From positions 5,460,851-5,524,850 of the forward strand of contig CM019219.1 in NCBI GenBank assembly GCA_009741485.1: a DNA stretch of 64,000 nt, written 5' to 3'. Made by a program: the position numbers and the translations under genes. The stretch's first letter is position 1, and every line of letters starts with the position of its first letter. Shown one piece after another: positions 33,521-46,915 of this stretch. The notes under the pieces are model-generated. The model saw nothing but the letters and a program-made list of their open reading frames with translations, made no database searches and was not told the DNA's origin. This DNA is from Malurus cyaneus samueli (Eukaryota; Chordata; Aves; Passeriformes; Maluridae).

Positions 33521-36500
33521 TTGAGAAAGATTATGGGGATTATCTCATGCTGTTATGACGAGGGAAATTTTCGTGACAGAAACCAAGAGAACTAAACCTG
33601 AACCGGACAAATTTAAAGGATTATGGAGACTGCAGAGAAATTCTACTGCAACCAGTGAGAGGAAAACTTTGCTCTGAGATAAATGAGACACAAATTCTTG
33701 TGCCTGATAATAGGATCATGTGTGTGATCTCCATGAGTCACTGCCCATCTGAGGTGGGAAAAGGTTCAATATAAACAAATATTCTACCTGAAGAAACAAA
33801 GAAATATAAGCCATTAGAAGTGAAAGAGTACCTGCAAAAAAAAAAATAGATTAAATATATTTCAGAGAACTTTGGGATTGTGATGCAGCATTTAGTAAAA
33901 TAGGTGGAGGAAAAATCTGTAGAAGAGAATAAGGAATGCACAAGCTTGTTTTGTTTTTCTTTCAAGGAAATTATATTGTGTAGAAGATACTATGATGATT
34001 TTATAGCACATAAAGGTTTAAACACATTAATTGTTAATCTACATTTCTTAGTTTAAGAATAGGCTCATGGGATATTTCATAGTTTCTGTCTCCACCTGTA
34101 CTTATCAGAAGAGTTCTGCTTCCAGTGCAACAGAATCCTCTAAGCCCAGTAAGAAGTAGAGTAAATGACATAACCCAGCTAATGCAGCTCTGCCTCTGAC
34201 ACGATTATATGTGGTTGTTATAAAATCACGTTGATAAATTTCTGTAGAACTGTTCAGCTCACCTTTGGGGGCTTGGCTTGAGGAAAGCAGAACCACACAA
34301 CGAAGGAAGAGGCATGCCTGGCAGTTCAGTGCATCTGATTTAGAAATATTTTCAGCCAAAAGACCTCTTCTTGGAGCCAACAGAGAGAGGTTCAGCAGAT
34401 CCCCTGTGCAGGAGTACATTCATATCTCAGAGCAGGCATCGCTCCACTGTGATCATTTCAACTCCTTGGGCACTCTCTGTTAATTTGGTGGCAGAGCAGG
34501 TGATAACACCCACACGTGTTCCAGGTCCTTTAGAGTAACTTTAAAATCTCAATTCAAAAAATGAAGCATCCCAGTGAAGCTGGTTCTTTCAGAAATCAAA
34601 TGGTTGGGAACATTGCAACCATGTCTTGATGAAGCAGTCAGTTTGGATTAAAAATCAGACCTACACCCAGCTCTACACAGGAAAATAAGGCTCTCCAAAT
34701 GCCCCAAAAATTACACACTTATTTCTGTACACACCCCCTTCTCTTTCACCTTCCCCTTGATCACCTTCAGGGAAATCAAATGTCAAAGGATATTATTATT
34801 ATACTCTCTTTGTACACTGAACATCTATTCAGGAGACAGTAATCCCTAATGCACAAGAGCAGTTTGGGGATATTTTTTTATTGGCATTCAATGTTTAACT
34901 ATTGTGGAGATGGGTATTGTAGGAAACCCAAATTAAATTAAAACAAACGTAGCAGATTTAAATATCTGCACAGATTCAGACGGGGTTCCCTCCTATCAAT
35001 ATAGGGTGCAAAAAGAAAAGTAAAAATTAACAGGGAAAAAAGTGACAGTTTGTAATGAGACAGTGACAGCTGTACCATGACTGTGGTTGGGATTTCTTCC
35101 ATCATAAACCCAGGTTTCCTCTTCCATTGTTACAAATTACAATAAAATATTTTTGGGTACAGATATGGCATATATGGCCCCTGGCCAGGAAATTGTTTGG
35201 GCAAATTTTAAGTCATGTCAGACACCAAATAGTTTTTTGAAAGTGAGTCATAGTTTGTCTATTTCTATTCTTATTATTCAGTCACACCATAAATAGCTGC
35301 TGTACCATGAGGCTGATCCAGAAAACATAAAAGTGTATTCTTGAATCCAAGATCAAGTGTGAGATGTGAAAAGCTTCTCATCATAGTTTAAAATTCCTCT
35401 TATGACAAATCCAGAACTGCAAGATTGGTTAATGTCTAAATCTTTGAGATTTACAACCAATGGGAAATTTGCCATGCTGGTGAGGTATCTGGAAATCAAT
35501 TTTATCAGAAATGGCAGTCTATAGATCAGTGATATCAGCACAATTCATGTCTGTAAGGGTTGAATGAGTGGGGACTGGCCTTGGAAAACTGTTTGAAAGA
35601 GCTTGAGTATCAGCAAAAAGTCAGTTTGATTTCCTTCACAGCCACGTGCACAGAAATGTTTGCTGTTCCCTGTCAGATATCTAGTGACAGCATATGGAAT
35701 TATATTAATCAACAGCCTGGATGCACATGGACACAGGGAGCTCAGGCGAATTCCAGGGGATGTTCTGGATTGGGACCACCATGAGGCCAGCACTGGGTAC
35801 AGCTCCAGAAATCATGTCCAGGACTGACATTCAAGGTTTCCAGCTTTTCATTTTACATTAAAAGTGTTTCCTCTTTCTTATGAAACTAAACTCTGGAGAG
35901 GAGTAGATTTATATAAATCCCATCTCTGCCACATTTTAAGAAATTGTGTGTTACAGCTTTTTTTCTTTAAAAGAATTCCTCTTTTTAGTGGGCCTGTGGG
36001 TCAACGTCTAATTCAATGCACTTTAAGCATGACCAGGGAGAAGTATTCCTGACCAAAGTTGAACTTTCCCTCACAAAGGAACACGTGCATAGCATCATGT
36101 GGAATTTGGGCATCGCTGCACTGACTGACATATTTGTGGTACTGCTCCTCCAGGAATTTGATTCCTACCAATATAAGATCAGGATCATTTGATGTTTATA
36201 TTGAATCTTGCTGTTGGTTTTGCCATAACCAAGTTGCTTTTGATAATCCATTAAATGGTTTCTGGAAAGGATTCAATGCTAAAATATCTTTTTATTAAGC
36301 TAATGAAAATCGCTAGCCTGATATAAAGAGGTGCATATATGAAGTCCACCTTGGAATAGCTTAATATCACTCATTTCATTCTGGTAAAATCACAGTGCAG
36401 CTGTAATTTAAATAGGAGCCATCCTTTTAAAAGGTTGTGACTGAATGTTTTGGGTTAGCTGCAAGATTTGGTAATACCTTAAGGATGTACAAAATGTAAG

Positions 36501-38454
36501 CTGATCCTTACTACGAAAGTACCAAACTTCCAAAGAACCATTAAAAATTCATTAAAAAAAGACGAGGGAAATTCATCTATAATAAAATTATGACATTTCT
36601 ATATGAAATATGAAGACACATAACTGGTCAATCTCCAATTTTCAAAAGCCATAAGAAAAATTCTCCGCTTTTGTCTCACTGCAGATAATATAGCTCTATT
36701 CTAGCCTGGAAGTCTGCACTGTGAGGCAAGTGACAACCCACAGTGATGTATTCTTTTTCATTTGTCTCTTTTAAATAGCCATTTGTAGTAACTTAATACT
36801 CAGCTTCATTTAAATCATGAACTAGAGGTTTTGATGCCAAATCCTGCAAATTAGTTCAGCTAAAGTTGAGTTTGATCACAATTCTCATTGACTACAGAGA
36901 GGCAGGAATTCAGTCTCAGCTTAAACTATCACTGGAGTGAAAGATGCTGGGAATACATGCTGAAATCCAAATTCCAAAATTCCTCATTTATTCACATTTT
37001 GGGTGTACAGAACTGGCATTATCCAATATTTGGGGCCAAACAGAGTCATGAAAAACCTCATGTGCATCCAGAATTATTGTGTCCCATCTGGCCAAGAGAA
37101 ATACTTCTGTCCATCAAGAGTTTATTTTTTTAATTTCTCAGAATTTCAGAAAAAAAAATACTTAGAATATCCTTTTATTTACACAGTTTTTAAACAATGA
37201 TTTGGTTTGTTTGTTTTGGAGTTACCAGCAAGCCAAGAAAACAGCCTTGTTCTTGGTGATCTCCCTACTGTTAGGAGGCAGCATGAGAGGGAAAATGCTG
37301 TTGTGAAGTGTGATGAGAAATCAGGGAGAAACACTGAGAAATAAAAGGCAAAGGGTTGGAAACTGAAAAGAGGAAAGAGTGAAGGTATAGGCAAGGAGCG
37401 AGGGAAGAGAGGTTATTTTCTTTCTTGGGGACTTCTGTCTCTTGCTGTCCTGGTAGAGTGCATCCAGGAAATTTCCCCAAGTGGAGAGAAAAATGAAAAT
37501 ATTGAAGAGCACACAACCAAGGAGTAAAGAGTAGTGCAAAGCACCCAGACCCTATTACAACTGACAGCACATCATTTAAAAACAGAGGTCTGGAGAATGG
37601 AGGGATGTTCAGTTTTACAGCAAGGCAAAATTCCATGGAAATTGCTGGGGGAAGAAGGGGTAGCGATGTGAAAGGAACATCATTCAACCAGATCCAGCTT
37701 TCTGTCAAAAAAAGCCTTGCTGCAAAATCTTCAGTCTTGTTTGGGGCAGATTCTTAAAGTTGAGGGCATGCACGTTTGTTAAATCTTTGTGTTCCCTGCT
37801 CACTATTTAATGTGAAGCTCAGTTAAACTCGTGTTCCTCTAAATTGTATGGGTGCTCTCAAAGTAGGAAGAGATGGTTTTAACTTTAGGGTAGAGCTGGG
37901 GTTTCATGTGAAAGGAGGTGGAATCTCTGAATGGGTTACATCAGCTGCAAGGGGCAGCAACAAGTATGCTGACAGATTATATACATTGCCATATTTGGAT
38001 AAGATCACAGACTGAAATTACTGTTGAATAAATCATAAATAAATAGATAAATACTATTTTCCTCCTAACATAGTTTTTCATCCTATAAGCATTGTTTTTA
38101 TTTGCACAGAAATATCTTCCACCTGTACATTTAAAGAGAATTAAGCAGCCAGACAATGCATTTTCTGTTTCTGAATTTTAGGTGCAAGTTCACCGTGCAA
38201 GGAGTTAGCCCAGGCTAAGTTGATGGGGCAGAAATCTCCATTTCACAGCTGCTGTGTTCACCTTCCAAATGCACTTCCTGGTGCTTTGGCTCCTGACAGA
38301 ACCAAGTGGTCTCCTTATGTGTGCGTTTTCTAGAATCTTATCAGCTGGATCATTGCCACTTTTTCTGAAAGCTGGGAAGCAGACAAGATGAGGACATTTT
38401 TAATCGCCAGAAGGAAGTCTCCTTGTCCAATTTACAGCCCTAGAAACAATGAAT
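33521..38454. other. unique non-coding DNA, nothing recognised
   Basis: About 5 kb without a recognised gene or repeat family. The overlapping frames (60-145 codons), including a 145-codon minus frame at 37,271-37,708, have no domain I can name and are hydrophobic because of T-rich sequence on their coding strand. Confidence 0.5.
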
Positions 38455-38637
38455 GTTGTGTGCATTTTTGGTCACCACAATTTAAGATATTAAACTATTA
38501 GAAAACATCCAAAGGAGGACAGTGAGGCTGGTGAAGGGCCTTGAGAGGAAGCTGTATGAGGAGTGGCTGAGGGGACTTGATCTGTTCATCCTGGATAAGA
38601 GTCCCTTCCAACTCGGCACATTCTGTGTTTCTGGGAT
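38455..38637 (+). mobile_element. CR1 LINE fragment with internal deletion
   Basis: The sense strand shows CATCCAAAGGAGGACAGTGA, GGCTGGTGAAGGGCCTTGAG, then TATGAGGAGTGGCTGAGGGG, an internal CR1 segment in the right order. After CCTGGATAAGAG the sequence jumps to CCCTTCCAACTCGGCACATT and CTGTGTTTCTGGGATT, which is the extreme CR1 3' end with degenerate ATTCTRTG octamers. The intervening part of the usual 3' region is missing, so an internal deletion is inferred. No coding capacity. Confidence 0.85.
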
Positions 38638-41026
38638 TCACCTGTCCAAATATCTGCAGTGGTTTGGGACCTCCTTGCTGGGTGCTGGTAGAAGATGCCA
38701 GAGGTGCTCATCAGGAGCTGTTTGCCATAACCAAACCACTCTGCAACACCACATCCTTTCACAATAGGAGAATTAGGGTTAGTCTTTGGCTTCCATCATC
38801 AGTTCCGAGCACTTTTTTTTTTTTAAGGAGGATACAGAGAGCATTAAAGATGTTGCTAACCTCCTTACCAATGCCTTTGAGGGGCAGGAGATCCCTCTTG
38901 AAAGCCAATCTCTCTCCTCAGCACAAACAAGAGACACAAGCTGCACAGACACGAGCCTGGATTTATAGCCTGGCAGCTGTGGGGATCTGAGCTGCTATTT
39001 GTGTCTGCACTGCAGGTGGGGTAAACTGCTGCAAGAATGGGGAGGTTTTTATTTGGAACCGACTGATTCAGCCAACTCAGGTAGAAGCAGGTTGGTGCTG
39101 TTCTGAGCTCTCTACAGCCCACCTCTTCAAACATAATTTAGCACAGAAATGCCAAAGTTTGAATTCTGTGCTTGCCTCCTCTTTCACATTACCTGATATA
39201 CCCAGGCCAGCTTGTCCCCATGGGGAACTCCCATTAGTGGTGTGGACTCAAATGCTAAAATATTTTGTGGAATCCCCAAAATGCACTTCCCTTGCAGTGA
39301 GAGCAGAGCCCCCTTTGGGCACTGAAGTTGCAGGACAGGTAGTGAAAGCCACTTTTCAGCCCAGTGTCAGTGCCCTGTGGCTGCTGTGCTGTTTCACAGT
39401 TTGATCACAACCCTACAACAGGTGCATTTCACAACTTCTGTCAAGGAATTCCACCTTCTGCAAGGCATAACATCCTGGCACCAGGCAAAACCCTTTCTGG
39501 GGAATATTTCATAGCATGCATGTGGAAAGGCATCAAGAGAGTAAACACCAATTAGGGAAAAGGCTAAGAACGCTGTTAACCCCTAAGGTTCCGAGTAATC
39601 ATCACCAAAGTCTGTTTATTCAACTGTGGAATTTGTGTACAACCACAGGGGATATAAAATGGAATTGAAATCTGAGAAAGGGCTTGACTATGGCTCCCAC
39701 ATAACAAGGCAGAGCTACTTTGATCCATTCCAGCACAGATATTGGTGCCCTGTGCTTCACAGAGTAGCAGAATTTCAGTGTGTGACACTGCTGAACGCCT
39801 TCCCAGGGTTTTCTTTGCCTTTTCAAATTAACTCGCACAACTCTGCGTGCTGAACCAGCTCACAGAACAGCGGCACATCTTTGGAAATAAGGGCTGTGTG
39901 AAGAGAAATGTGGAGCTTGTGGCCTACCCCTGCAAGGATGGGCAACTGAGAACCCACAGGGAATTGTTTAATCCTCCACCAGTGGTCAGAACGCCCTGGG
40001 AGAGCGCAGAGATTGAGGTGTTGAACAGTGAGGATGAAATGTGGAAGTGTGCAGTGTCCATTCTTTGTGGCAGTGCCAGCTTGGCCAGGGCATCTTGCAC
40101 AGGAGGAGGGAAAGTAGCTTTGAAGCAAAGACAAGTCAGCAAAGGCATTCAATTTCATTTCATTTCATTTGTGACATCCTAGAGCCTCTCTACCTGCAAC
40201 TGGATCTCTCAGATGAGCTGGGATATTCAGAGCTGGGATCCACCCCAGTCACTCCCTGCCTGATCAATGGGGAAAGGAACAGTGAGTGCTGTGCAGGAAA
40301 TGGAACATGAGCCTCACCCTCCCATCCTCACCTGTGAGTATCCACACAGAGCCCAGCAGAATCTTACAGAAGCTTCAGGGAAGGGTAATGAAGAACACAT
40401 CGAGTTCTATCATCCATCTCACAGCAGCACCGAATTTTTGTTGCTATTCCTCCACAAATGGAGCAGGCTCTGAGAGCAGCTCTCCCATCACAACTACACT
40501 CCTTCCCCACACAGCAGCCTCAGCCCCTTCTGCAGGAACCATTTCACCCTTTCCTTTCCTCAGCCCTCCCCTGGGACAGGGGCACACCACAGCTGTGCCC
40601 AGACCATGAGATGTATGTTTTGCTGGCTCTGGAGGGGACCAGAGCTGCACAGGAGGTTGTGTGTGTGTTGTTTCCCCGTTGTCACTCATCAGGGTGACAG
40701 GAAAGGGCAGACACTGTCAGTTTGGGGACAGCACCATGCCAGCATCACTGCACAGCTCTCAGATCAGGTGTCTGCCAGCTCTGAGCTCTGGCAGAGGACA
40801 CGGACGGTCTGTAAACAACTGGGGATGTAAACAAGTGAGAGCGTTTGTGCAGCATCAAAACATGGGCGCTCATGGCTCTTGTTGATCTTGATTTTGTTGA
40901 TTTAGTTTTTACACCATTGCGCAGCTCATTTGAAGCTTCTGAATTTTTTAATGGCTGCTGTTGATTCAAAAGTTTGCGTAACTTCTAGGTCTGACAAAAT
41001 GTTGGGTGTCTCACACTTTTCCTGGG
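38638..41026. other. GC-richer unique DNA with many short chance frames
   Basis: Between 38,640 and 40,890 many overlapping frames of 60-137 codons are open on both strands. None shows a recognisable domain, and their mutual overlap in all frames indicates chance in moderate-GC DNA. A short (ATTTC)n run lies at about 40,152-40,170. No promoter, splice pattern or repeat family was recognised. Confidence 0.45.
40152..40170. repeat. short (ATTTC)n pentanucleotide repeat
   Basis: Nearly four ATTTC units. Too short to be notable except as a possible polymorphic site. Confidence 0.7.
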
Positions 41027-41080
41027 TTTTTTTGGTTTTTTTTTTTTTGTTTTGTTTTTTTTTAATTTATTTTTTTTATT
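41027..41080. repeat. T-rich low-complexity tract
   Basis: About 54 bp of T with scattered G and A, with a (TTTTG)-like pattern in the middle. No adjoining SINE or LINE body was recognised on either side. Confidence 0.85.
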
Positions 41081-44000
41081 CTATTAGAATAAAGTTTGCA
41101 ATGAAAAGCTGAAAACAAAATCTCCATGGAAGCGTGCTTCCTAACCATGGAGACACATTTCTTAACCCCAGAGATGTGTATGATGTGTGGAAAGAGTGAA
41201 AAGATTAGATTAAGTCTTCTGGGGAAATCTTGGGGTTTGGACTTACTTATGCAATATTATAAAATGTTAATTGCTACAAGTTCAATCTGAGAAGAATTTT
41301 TATCCAATATCATTAACCTTCATTTCTGTCTGTACAGCACCTTCATATAGACTGTTTTATGACATGTTTCTTGAAAATGCATTGGAATAAAAAGATGTGT
41401 TCCATTAATTATTTATTCAACCATTCTTCTATTTTCAAGATAAGTTCTTGTTTCTAGTTTCTTTTTCTCTGCAGGATCAATTACATGAATACAAGTTCAA
41501 CTCAATCTCACTGCAAAAAATACATGTTGTAAATAAATATATATACATTTGTGCTGAGCAACTACCATATCCACTCCTTGACTTCTGTAAGAACTTTGCT
41601 TTTGATCCAGAGGGAGACAGAGGGAAGATGAATTACCCCAAAGTCTGTGGACTGTGAAGTGTTAACCAGTGACATCACTGCCCACAGCTGAGGACTGCTC
41701 CTAGCAGAATCAGCTGCTCCAAAATTGGTGTGCTTAAAAGCCCGTTTACAGGCTGCCCTGTAGCTTTTGGGGAAGGTGGAGGGGGAAGAAATAAGAGGGT
41801 TTATAGTGCTTCAGTTGCCTTTGATCCTGTGGTTTAGGGTGTGTTTGCTAAAGAAATCAATTTCTTTTGATTTAAAACAAAAAGTGGGGTTAAACTCATG
41901 CCTGATGTAACTCTTATGGAGTTACACTAGTGATTAATAATTCAGGGCAGTGGCATAAGCTATTTTAAGTGCTGTGATTTCTTTCAAGCACCTTTGAATG
42001 TATAAATGAAATTCTAGAGTAGCATAAACTAAATAATATAAGGAGTTGTAAATACAGTCTGTGAAAGCAGCATAAGAATCTAGTAACACAAAAAAAAAAG
42101 GTGTTCTAGTCAGGAATGGATCTCATTGGCTTCAGGATACTGAGATGTCACCAACACTGAGAAGGTCTTTTTCATAAAGATAACAGGAAAAAAATTAGAA
42201 AAGGCACAGTAAAGCCACAGATGATGGGATGCCATGTTTATGACCCTGGAAAACATCCAGAACATAAGTTGAGGAATATATTAAGCTTTCTTTTCTGTGC
42301 AGAGGGATCCCTGTGAAGTGTAACATATACCCTGCTGGTTTGTGTGCAATGGGTTTCCAAGGGGAATCTGGAAAGAGCTGGAGATTATTTTCTGGACTCA
42401 AAGCAGATTTCCAATGTAAGAGGTGTCTAAATGAAACATGGGAGAAGCACTTCTAAATGGGATGCTGTCCTGAGTATTAAGGAAATGCCTTTTAAACAGT
42501 TCACCTTTCTTCCAGTACTAATCTTTTACTCCCCCAATACTCATCTTTTGCTTAGAGAATAATGCCTTACAGGGCACTGCTGTTTTTACAAAGCATTTTA
42601 TTGCATTTCCATGAGGTTTATTAGGAGAAGCTGTTATAGGTTTTGTACACCTGAGGGATATTGAAAAGCCAAATCACATCTTTTCTTATCTCCTTACTGT
42701 ATCAAATTAGACAGCTGAAAATACCCCTCTTTCCGTGAGTATTAAAGATAGGATATTTGGTGTTCTGATGGTATAAGTTTTTAGAAATGCAATTTTGTAA
42801 AATACATATAATTAGAACCAGCAGTATTCTTTTGGAAGAGAAACAGGTCTGGGTAGAGCCCTTTAGAAAAATCAATCTACATTCACTGGCAATTCCAAAG
42901 AATTTTTTCATTCTGTCAACTTTTTCAAGCAATAAATCATCGTTACTTTATATTACTTTACATAGAGATAACTTAAACTCTGGCTGATCGACAACTTTCT
43001 TATTCAGCCTTTGACATCAATTATCTATTATCTATTCTTCTGTCAATATCTGCTGTCTACATCTCATGCAAAAGAATTACACCTTTAGAGAGCAAAAAAG
43101 TGCCTTTACTACACTATCCAACATTTGAATGACTACATTTATTCAGTGTTCAATAGGACTGGGCAAATAATTTAATCAGCACAAAGCCACCCCAAATTTG
43201 TTGGAGTTAATGAGTTTTTTCAAGTCAAAACTTGAATATCTTTACTGTTCCCTTGGGAAGCCTGGGCAGGAAGGTCTCTGATGTGAATCTCCCTACCTCT
43301 CCCCAGGCTGTTTTTCAGGGGGGAGGAAATCACTGGGGTATCATCCTGTGCCTTGCAAATGCCCAGCTTCTGTTACAGCCCCTTGGAAACACGGCCAGCT
43401 GAACAGGCAGGCTTGAGGATGCTTAATTTAGGCCAACAGTTTGTGTGGTAACGTTTGCAAAGGTTCATGTGTGGGATAAAGCCTTTTCAGAAAAGGGGAG
43501 CACCAAAGTTTTCAGTTTCTCATGTCCTCTGGATGGGTCGGGTAAAGAGGAAAATGAGGGCGAACAGCCCCATGCCATGGCTGTCCCCAAACACAGCCAG
43601 GGATGTTCAGGGACACCCCAGAGCCTCTCCAGGCTTTGCCAGCTCTCACAAACACTCTCCTTGTTCTGCTTACCAGGGCTGCAGCAGAGGTTTGCTCTGC
43701 TCTTCGCTCTGGGTTTGCACAGACCCTCCGAAAGCCCTCCAGGCTGAGTTGCCTTGCAATGGGGTGTGCTTCCACAAAATAATTGAGGAGAACCACTTCA
43801 CCAATGGAAAAGAACATGCATTGATAAGGCAGTTGTGGGATGGACTGGTGGAACATGTTGGGAGCAATTGGGGTCTATTGAGCATATAATATGCATTTAA
43901 GAAGACCTATTAATGCATATCTTCCTAACCTTCCTAACACTTCCCAGCCTCTAGAACATCAATAATGTTGCACAGCGAAAGAGGACACACATTTAAGGTG

Positions 44001-44581
44001 GAGCTGAGGCTTGTGCTCAAATTATCTAACATCCTTTTTCAGCAAGTTTTTTCTTTAAAAATGTAATGGGTTTTTATCTCTCATTGCAAAATTGAAATAA
44101 TACCAATATCTCTATTCCATATTTCTTAGAAGTCCACAGACCTGGCTGAGACGTTTCAGGTGCTCAGCATCAGGTTCACTTTTTACAGGGAAACAAAAAT
44201 CTGCCAGCAAGTTCTCAGTTAAAGCAGCCACCACTCCTCATGGCTTAATTTTTAAGCTGACGCTAGCCCAGGTCAGAGTGTCCCAGCTCTGTCCCTGTGT
44301 GTTTTAAAGCTCACTTTACAGGTAATTTTCTCTGGTGTCAATGTTTCCACTTTATTTTCCAGCATTGTTATTTGAACTCAGTGACGTGCTGCCATAAATC
44401 TTGGAAGGAGAGGAATCGGCAACTTGGATTTTGGTCTAATGTTTTATAAAATAAAAAATGGAAAAGGTGAAAGCAATGAAGCCCCAAGCACACACCACAA
44501 CAAATGTTGCAGCAGGATACATTAGGATCTTTAGGCAGTCATTTAAAGAAGGGCCACTGTGATATGCAGCAAGACAAGTCC
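41081..44581. other. unique non-coding DNA, nothing recognised
   Basis: No gene or repeat family was recognised. The frames at 43,445-43,889 (100, 144, 114 and 71 codons) are on both strands of the same moderate-GC stretch and lack domains. TCTATTATCTATT near 43,022-43,034 is a trace of a tetranucleotide repeat. Confidence 0.5.
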
Positions 44582-44640
44582 TTCCTTGAAAGTTACTTTG
44601 GCTCTCCCCATCTTTCCTTGAAAGTTATTTTGATTCTCAG
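44582..44640. repeat. two-copy imperfect tandem repeat, 32-bp unit
   Basis: TTCCTTGAAAGTTACTTTGG, then CTCT (from 44,582), recurs 32 bp later as TTCCTTGAAAGTTATTTTGA, then TTCT. There are few differences in about 24 aligned bases. The repeat is a local duplication; its age and role are unknown. Confidence 0.8.
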
Positions 44641-46329
44641 GAATATCCAAAGGCCTAACCTGGAGAGTAGGAGTTTCCTTCTGCATGAAGCTGGTGTCAT
44701 CTCTGCATCTCTTAGAATAAAGTATTAATGCTAACAAAGGAGCATTGGGAATTCATTCCCCATGGCATGGATACACCTCTAGTGCCAACTCTCATTTCAC
44801 AGGCACCACAGCAAGTTTTCACTGCCAAGCAGCCTCGTATTCAGACCATGCAATAACCAACATCTAAAATTGGTTTGTTCTCTGTGTTTTTTACATATTT
44901 CTCTGAAGATAAAGTGCATAATTTCCAAGGAAAGAAATCTTTCTTTGTCTGCAGTGTTTATGAGCCACTGTCCTGGTCTTTACTGAGCCCTTCAGGGGCT
45001 AACGAATAAAGATATTAAGAGATAGTGGCTAAAGCTCAAATATTATCAGAATTCTGGCATGAAACTCCCTTCACAATACTTGCCAGAATTTTAGAATTGA
45101 CTCCCCTCCAACCTTTACAATGCCTTGAATTTGAGACAGGAAACCCCATTAATTGCTGTGCAAATATCCAGGTTCATATTCTGTCTCCTGAATCCCTTCA
45201 TGGCAGGTTAGACCTAAATTTTATGTTGCTGTCATTCTTTAGTCTACTGGAGACAATTTTTTTCCACATCTTTGAAACATTTTTAATGCAGGTTTTTACT
45301 AAATTTAATGCAGAATATTTACTAATGTGACTCTATCATAATGTCTGCAATATTTTGTTAGAGAGTACTTTAGTTTAGTATGCAAAATCTAAGCTGTGAC
45401 AGGTTAGTTTGTTGTGTTTACTCATCACAGCTCAAAATGGTCAGAAGGGCCTGTTCTGCTTTCTGGTCCTTGGAAATAAAAGTTGAGATGCTGAGTGAAA
45501 ATTAGCAGGAGGGTGAATTTCTTTGAAAATGCTGCAACCACAGAACACAGACACAAACTCACTCTTCATTGTACCTCAGTGATTTGCTTCTTAAAAACTC
45601 CTGGTAACCATGAACAGAAAAGTCTATGGTTGAGATTCAGGTCTGTCCTGTTTTCACAACAGCAGCCACATCCTTAAATGAGTAGCTGGGAATTAAATTT
45701 TTTTCAGAACATTAAAAACCTTGTCCATTCCATTGTTTGTAACCAGCTCAGAAATAGCATTCTGGAATATTTTTTCAGAGCTCTTTGCTACCATTTATGC
45801 AAGAGATCTTCATGTTTCACAAAGATATAGATACTCTCTAAAAGGGCAAGAGTTCCCTTTTGTGGTTTGATGAGCGATGACTTTGTTTCTTTCACATTTT
45901 TTCTTCTAAATATTCACCTGAACATAACAACCAGGTTGAGAAAAGGCAAAAATAATCTCAATCCCTGGGAATAAGATTAGTGGTTTGTTTACACGAGAGT
46001 TTTCTTCTAAGGGATGACAGGAATGAAAAACCTCATTGTTCAAAGGCAGATAAATAAAACCCCATCTGCTGTAGATATTGAGAGAGTATATGTATCTATA
46101 CCCTGTACAGAACTCTGCCATTAGCTAATAATAGCATTAACAGTTCAGAAGTAAAAAGAAAAAAAAAAAGTCTCTAATTCTTAGTCTTAGCAGCTGATAA
46201 TGTAAAATAGGGTGGCATTTGGAAGCATAGGATGATGCCAGTCCCTGGGGAGAGAAAGGTGTTAACTTCTAATAGCTTTTCAGTAATAGCCAAGCATCTG
46301 CAGTCCACCATAAAAAAGGGTTTTTAAAA
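44641..46329. other. unique non-coding DNA, nothing recognised
   Basis: AT-rich. Frames of 60-101 codons have no recognisable domain and no repeat family was seen. There is an A-rich run near 46,158-46,169. Confidence 0.5.
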
Positions 46330-46915
46330 ATTAATAGAGCTGAATGTGCTTCACACTGAGGAGAATGCCAGATTAATAAGCGCATTAAGGACCGCTTTGG
46401 ATTGGAAATAATTATGGAAGATGACAAGGAGCAGAGGTGGCATTGGTGGTGCTTTCAGGAATGCATTTTAAAAAGCAGTTTAAAGAGCCTTCAGATGTTG
46501 GTATTATCCTGCGTGACCAAATTAAGAGCAAATGAGAAAAGTTTATCTGGCATTTTGGAGTATTGAAAGGGCTTAGTGTTATAAATTATACAGTATGAGG
46601 ATAGGCAGTGGTGAGTAAATTCGTGTTAAACATTATTGGCAGTTTAAATAGCAACTGCTTCGTAAAGCACTAAATATTTTAATTTGGAAGTAAAAGTGTA
46701 TTCGCTCCCCTTCCAAAAAAGCATGTTTGACTTATTTATTTGCCAGCCCAATCATTAGACAGTTTTTCACTGATGAATCGGTGAACATTGTTCCCAATGG
46801 GCTGTTACAAATGTGGAATAATGGAGATGGCTTGTAGCTTTGGAATTGATTTAGAGCTCTGCTGATGAAAAAGTTGAAAGGCACAATGACATCTTAATCT
46901 TCAGCTGCGGGGTAG
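46330..46915. promoter_or_regulatory. candidate conserved non-coding element
   Basis: Nearly 600 bp of unique sequence with no repeats and no open frame. It has scattered retained CpGs (AAGCGCATTAAGGACCGCTT near 46,379-46,398, CTGCGTGACC near 46,510, ATTCGTG near 46,620, TATTCGCTCC near 46,700). Several ATTAAT/TAAT sites and ATAATTATGG are present. This texture, different from its neighbours, suggests constraint. An enhancer role is inference. Confidence 0.3.

Noticed and set aside
37271..37708. 145-codon minus-strand frame, hydrophobic
   Set aside because: It is Leu/Phe/Ser-rich because the coding strand is pyrimidine-rich, overlaps other frames, and shows no domain or splice context.
38772..38781. 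TTAGGGTTAG as telomeric repeat
   Set aside because: Only about one and a half units, expected by chance in 64 kb.
41448..41657. Possible exon after TTTCTTTTTCTCTGCAG near 41,459-41,475
   Set aside because: The acceptor looks good, but the following frame has no recognisable content, no donor or poly(A) signal, and AT-rich low-complexity sequence follows.
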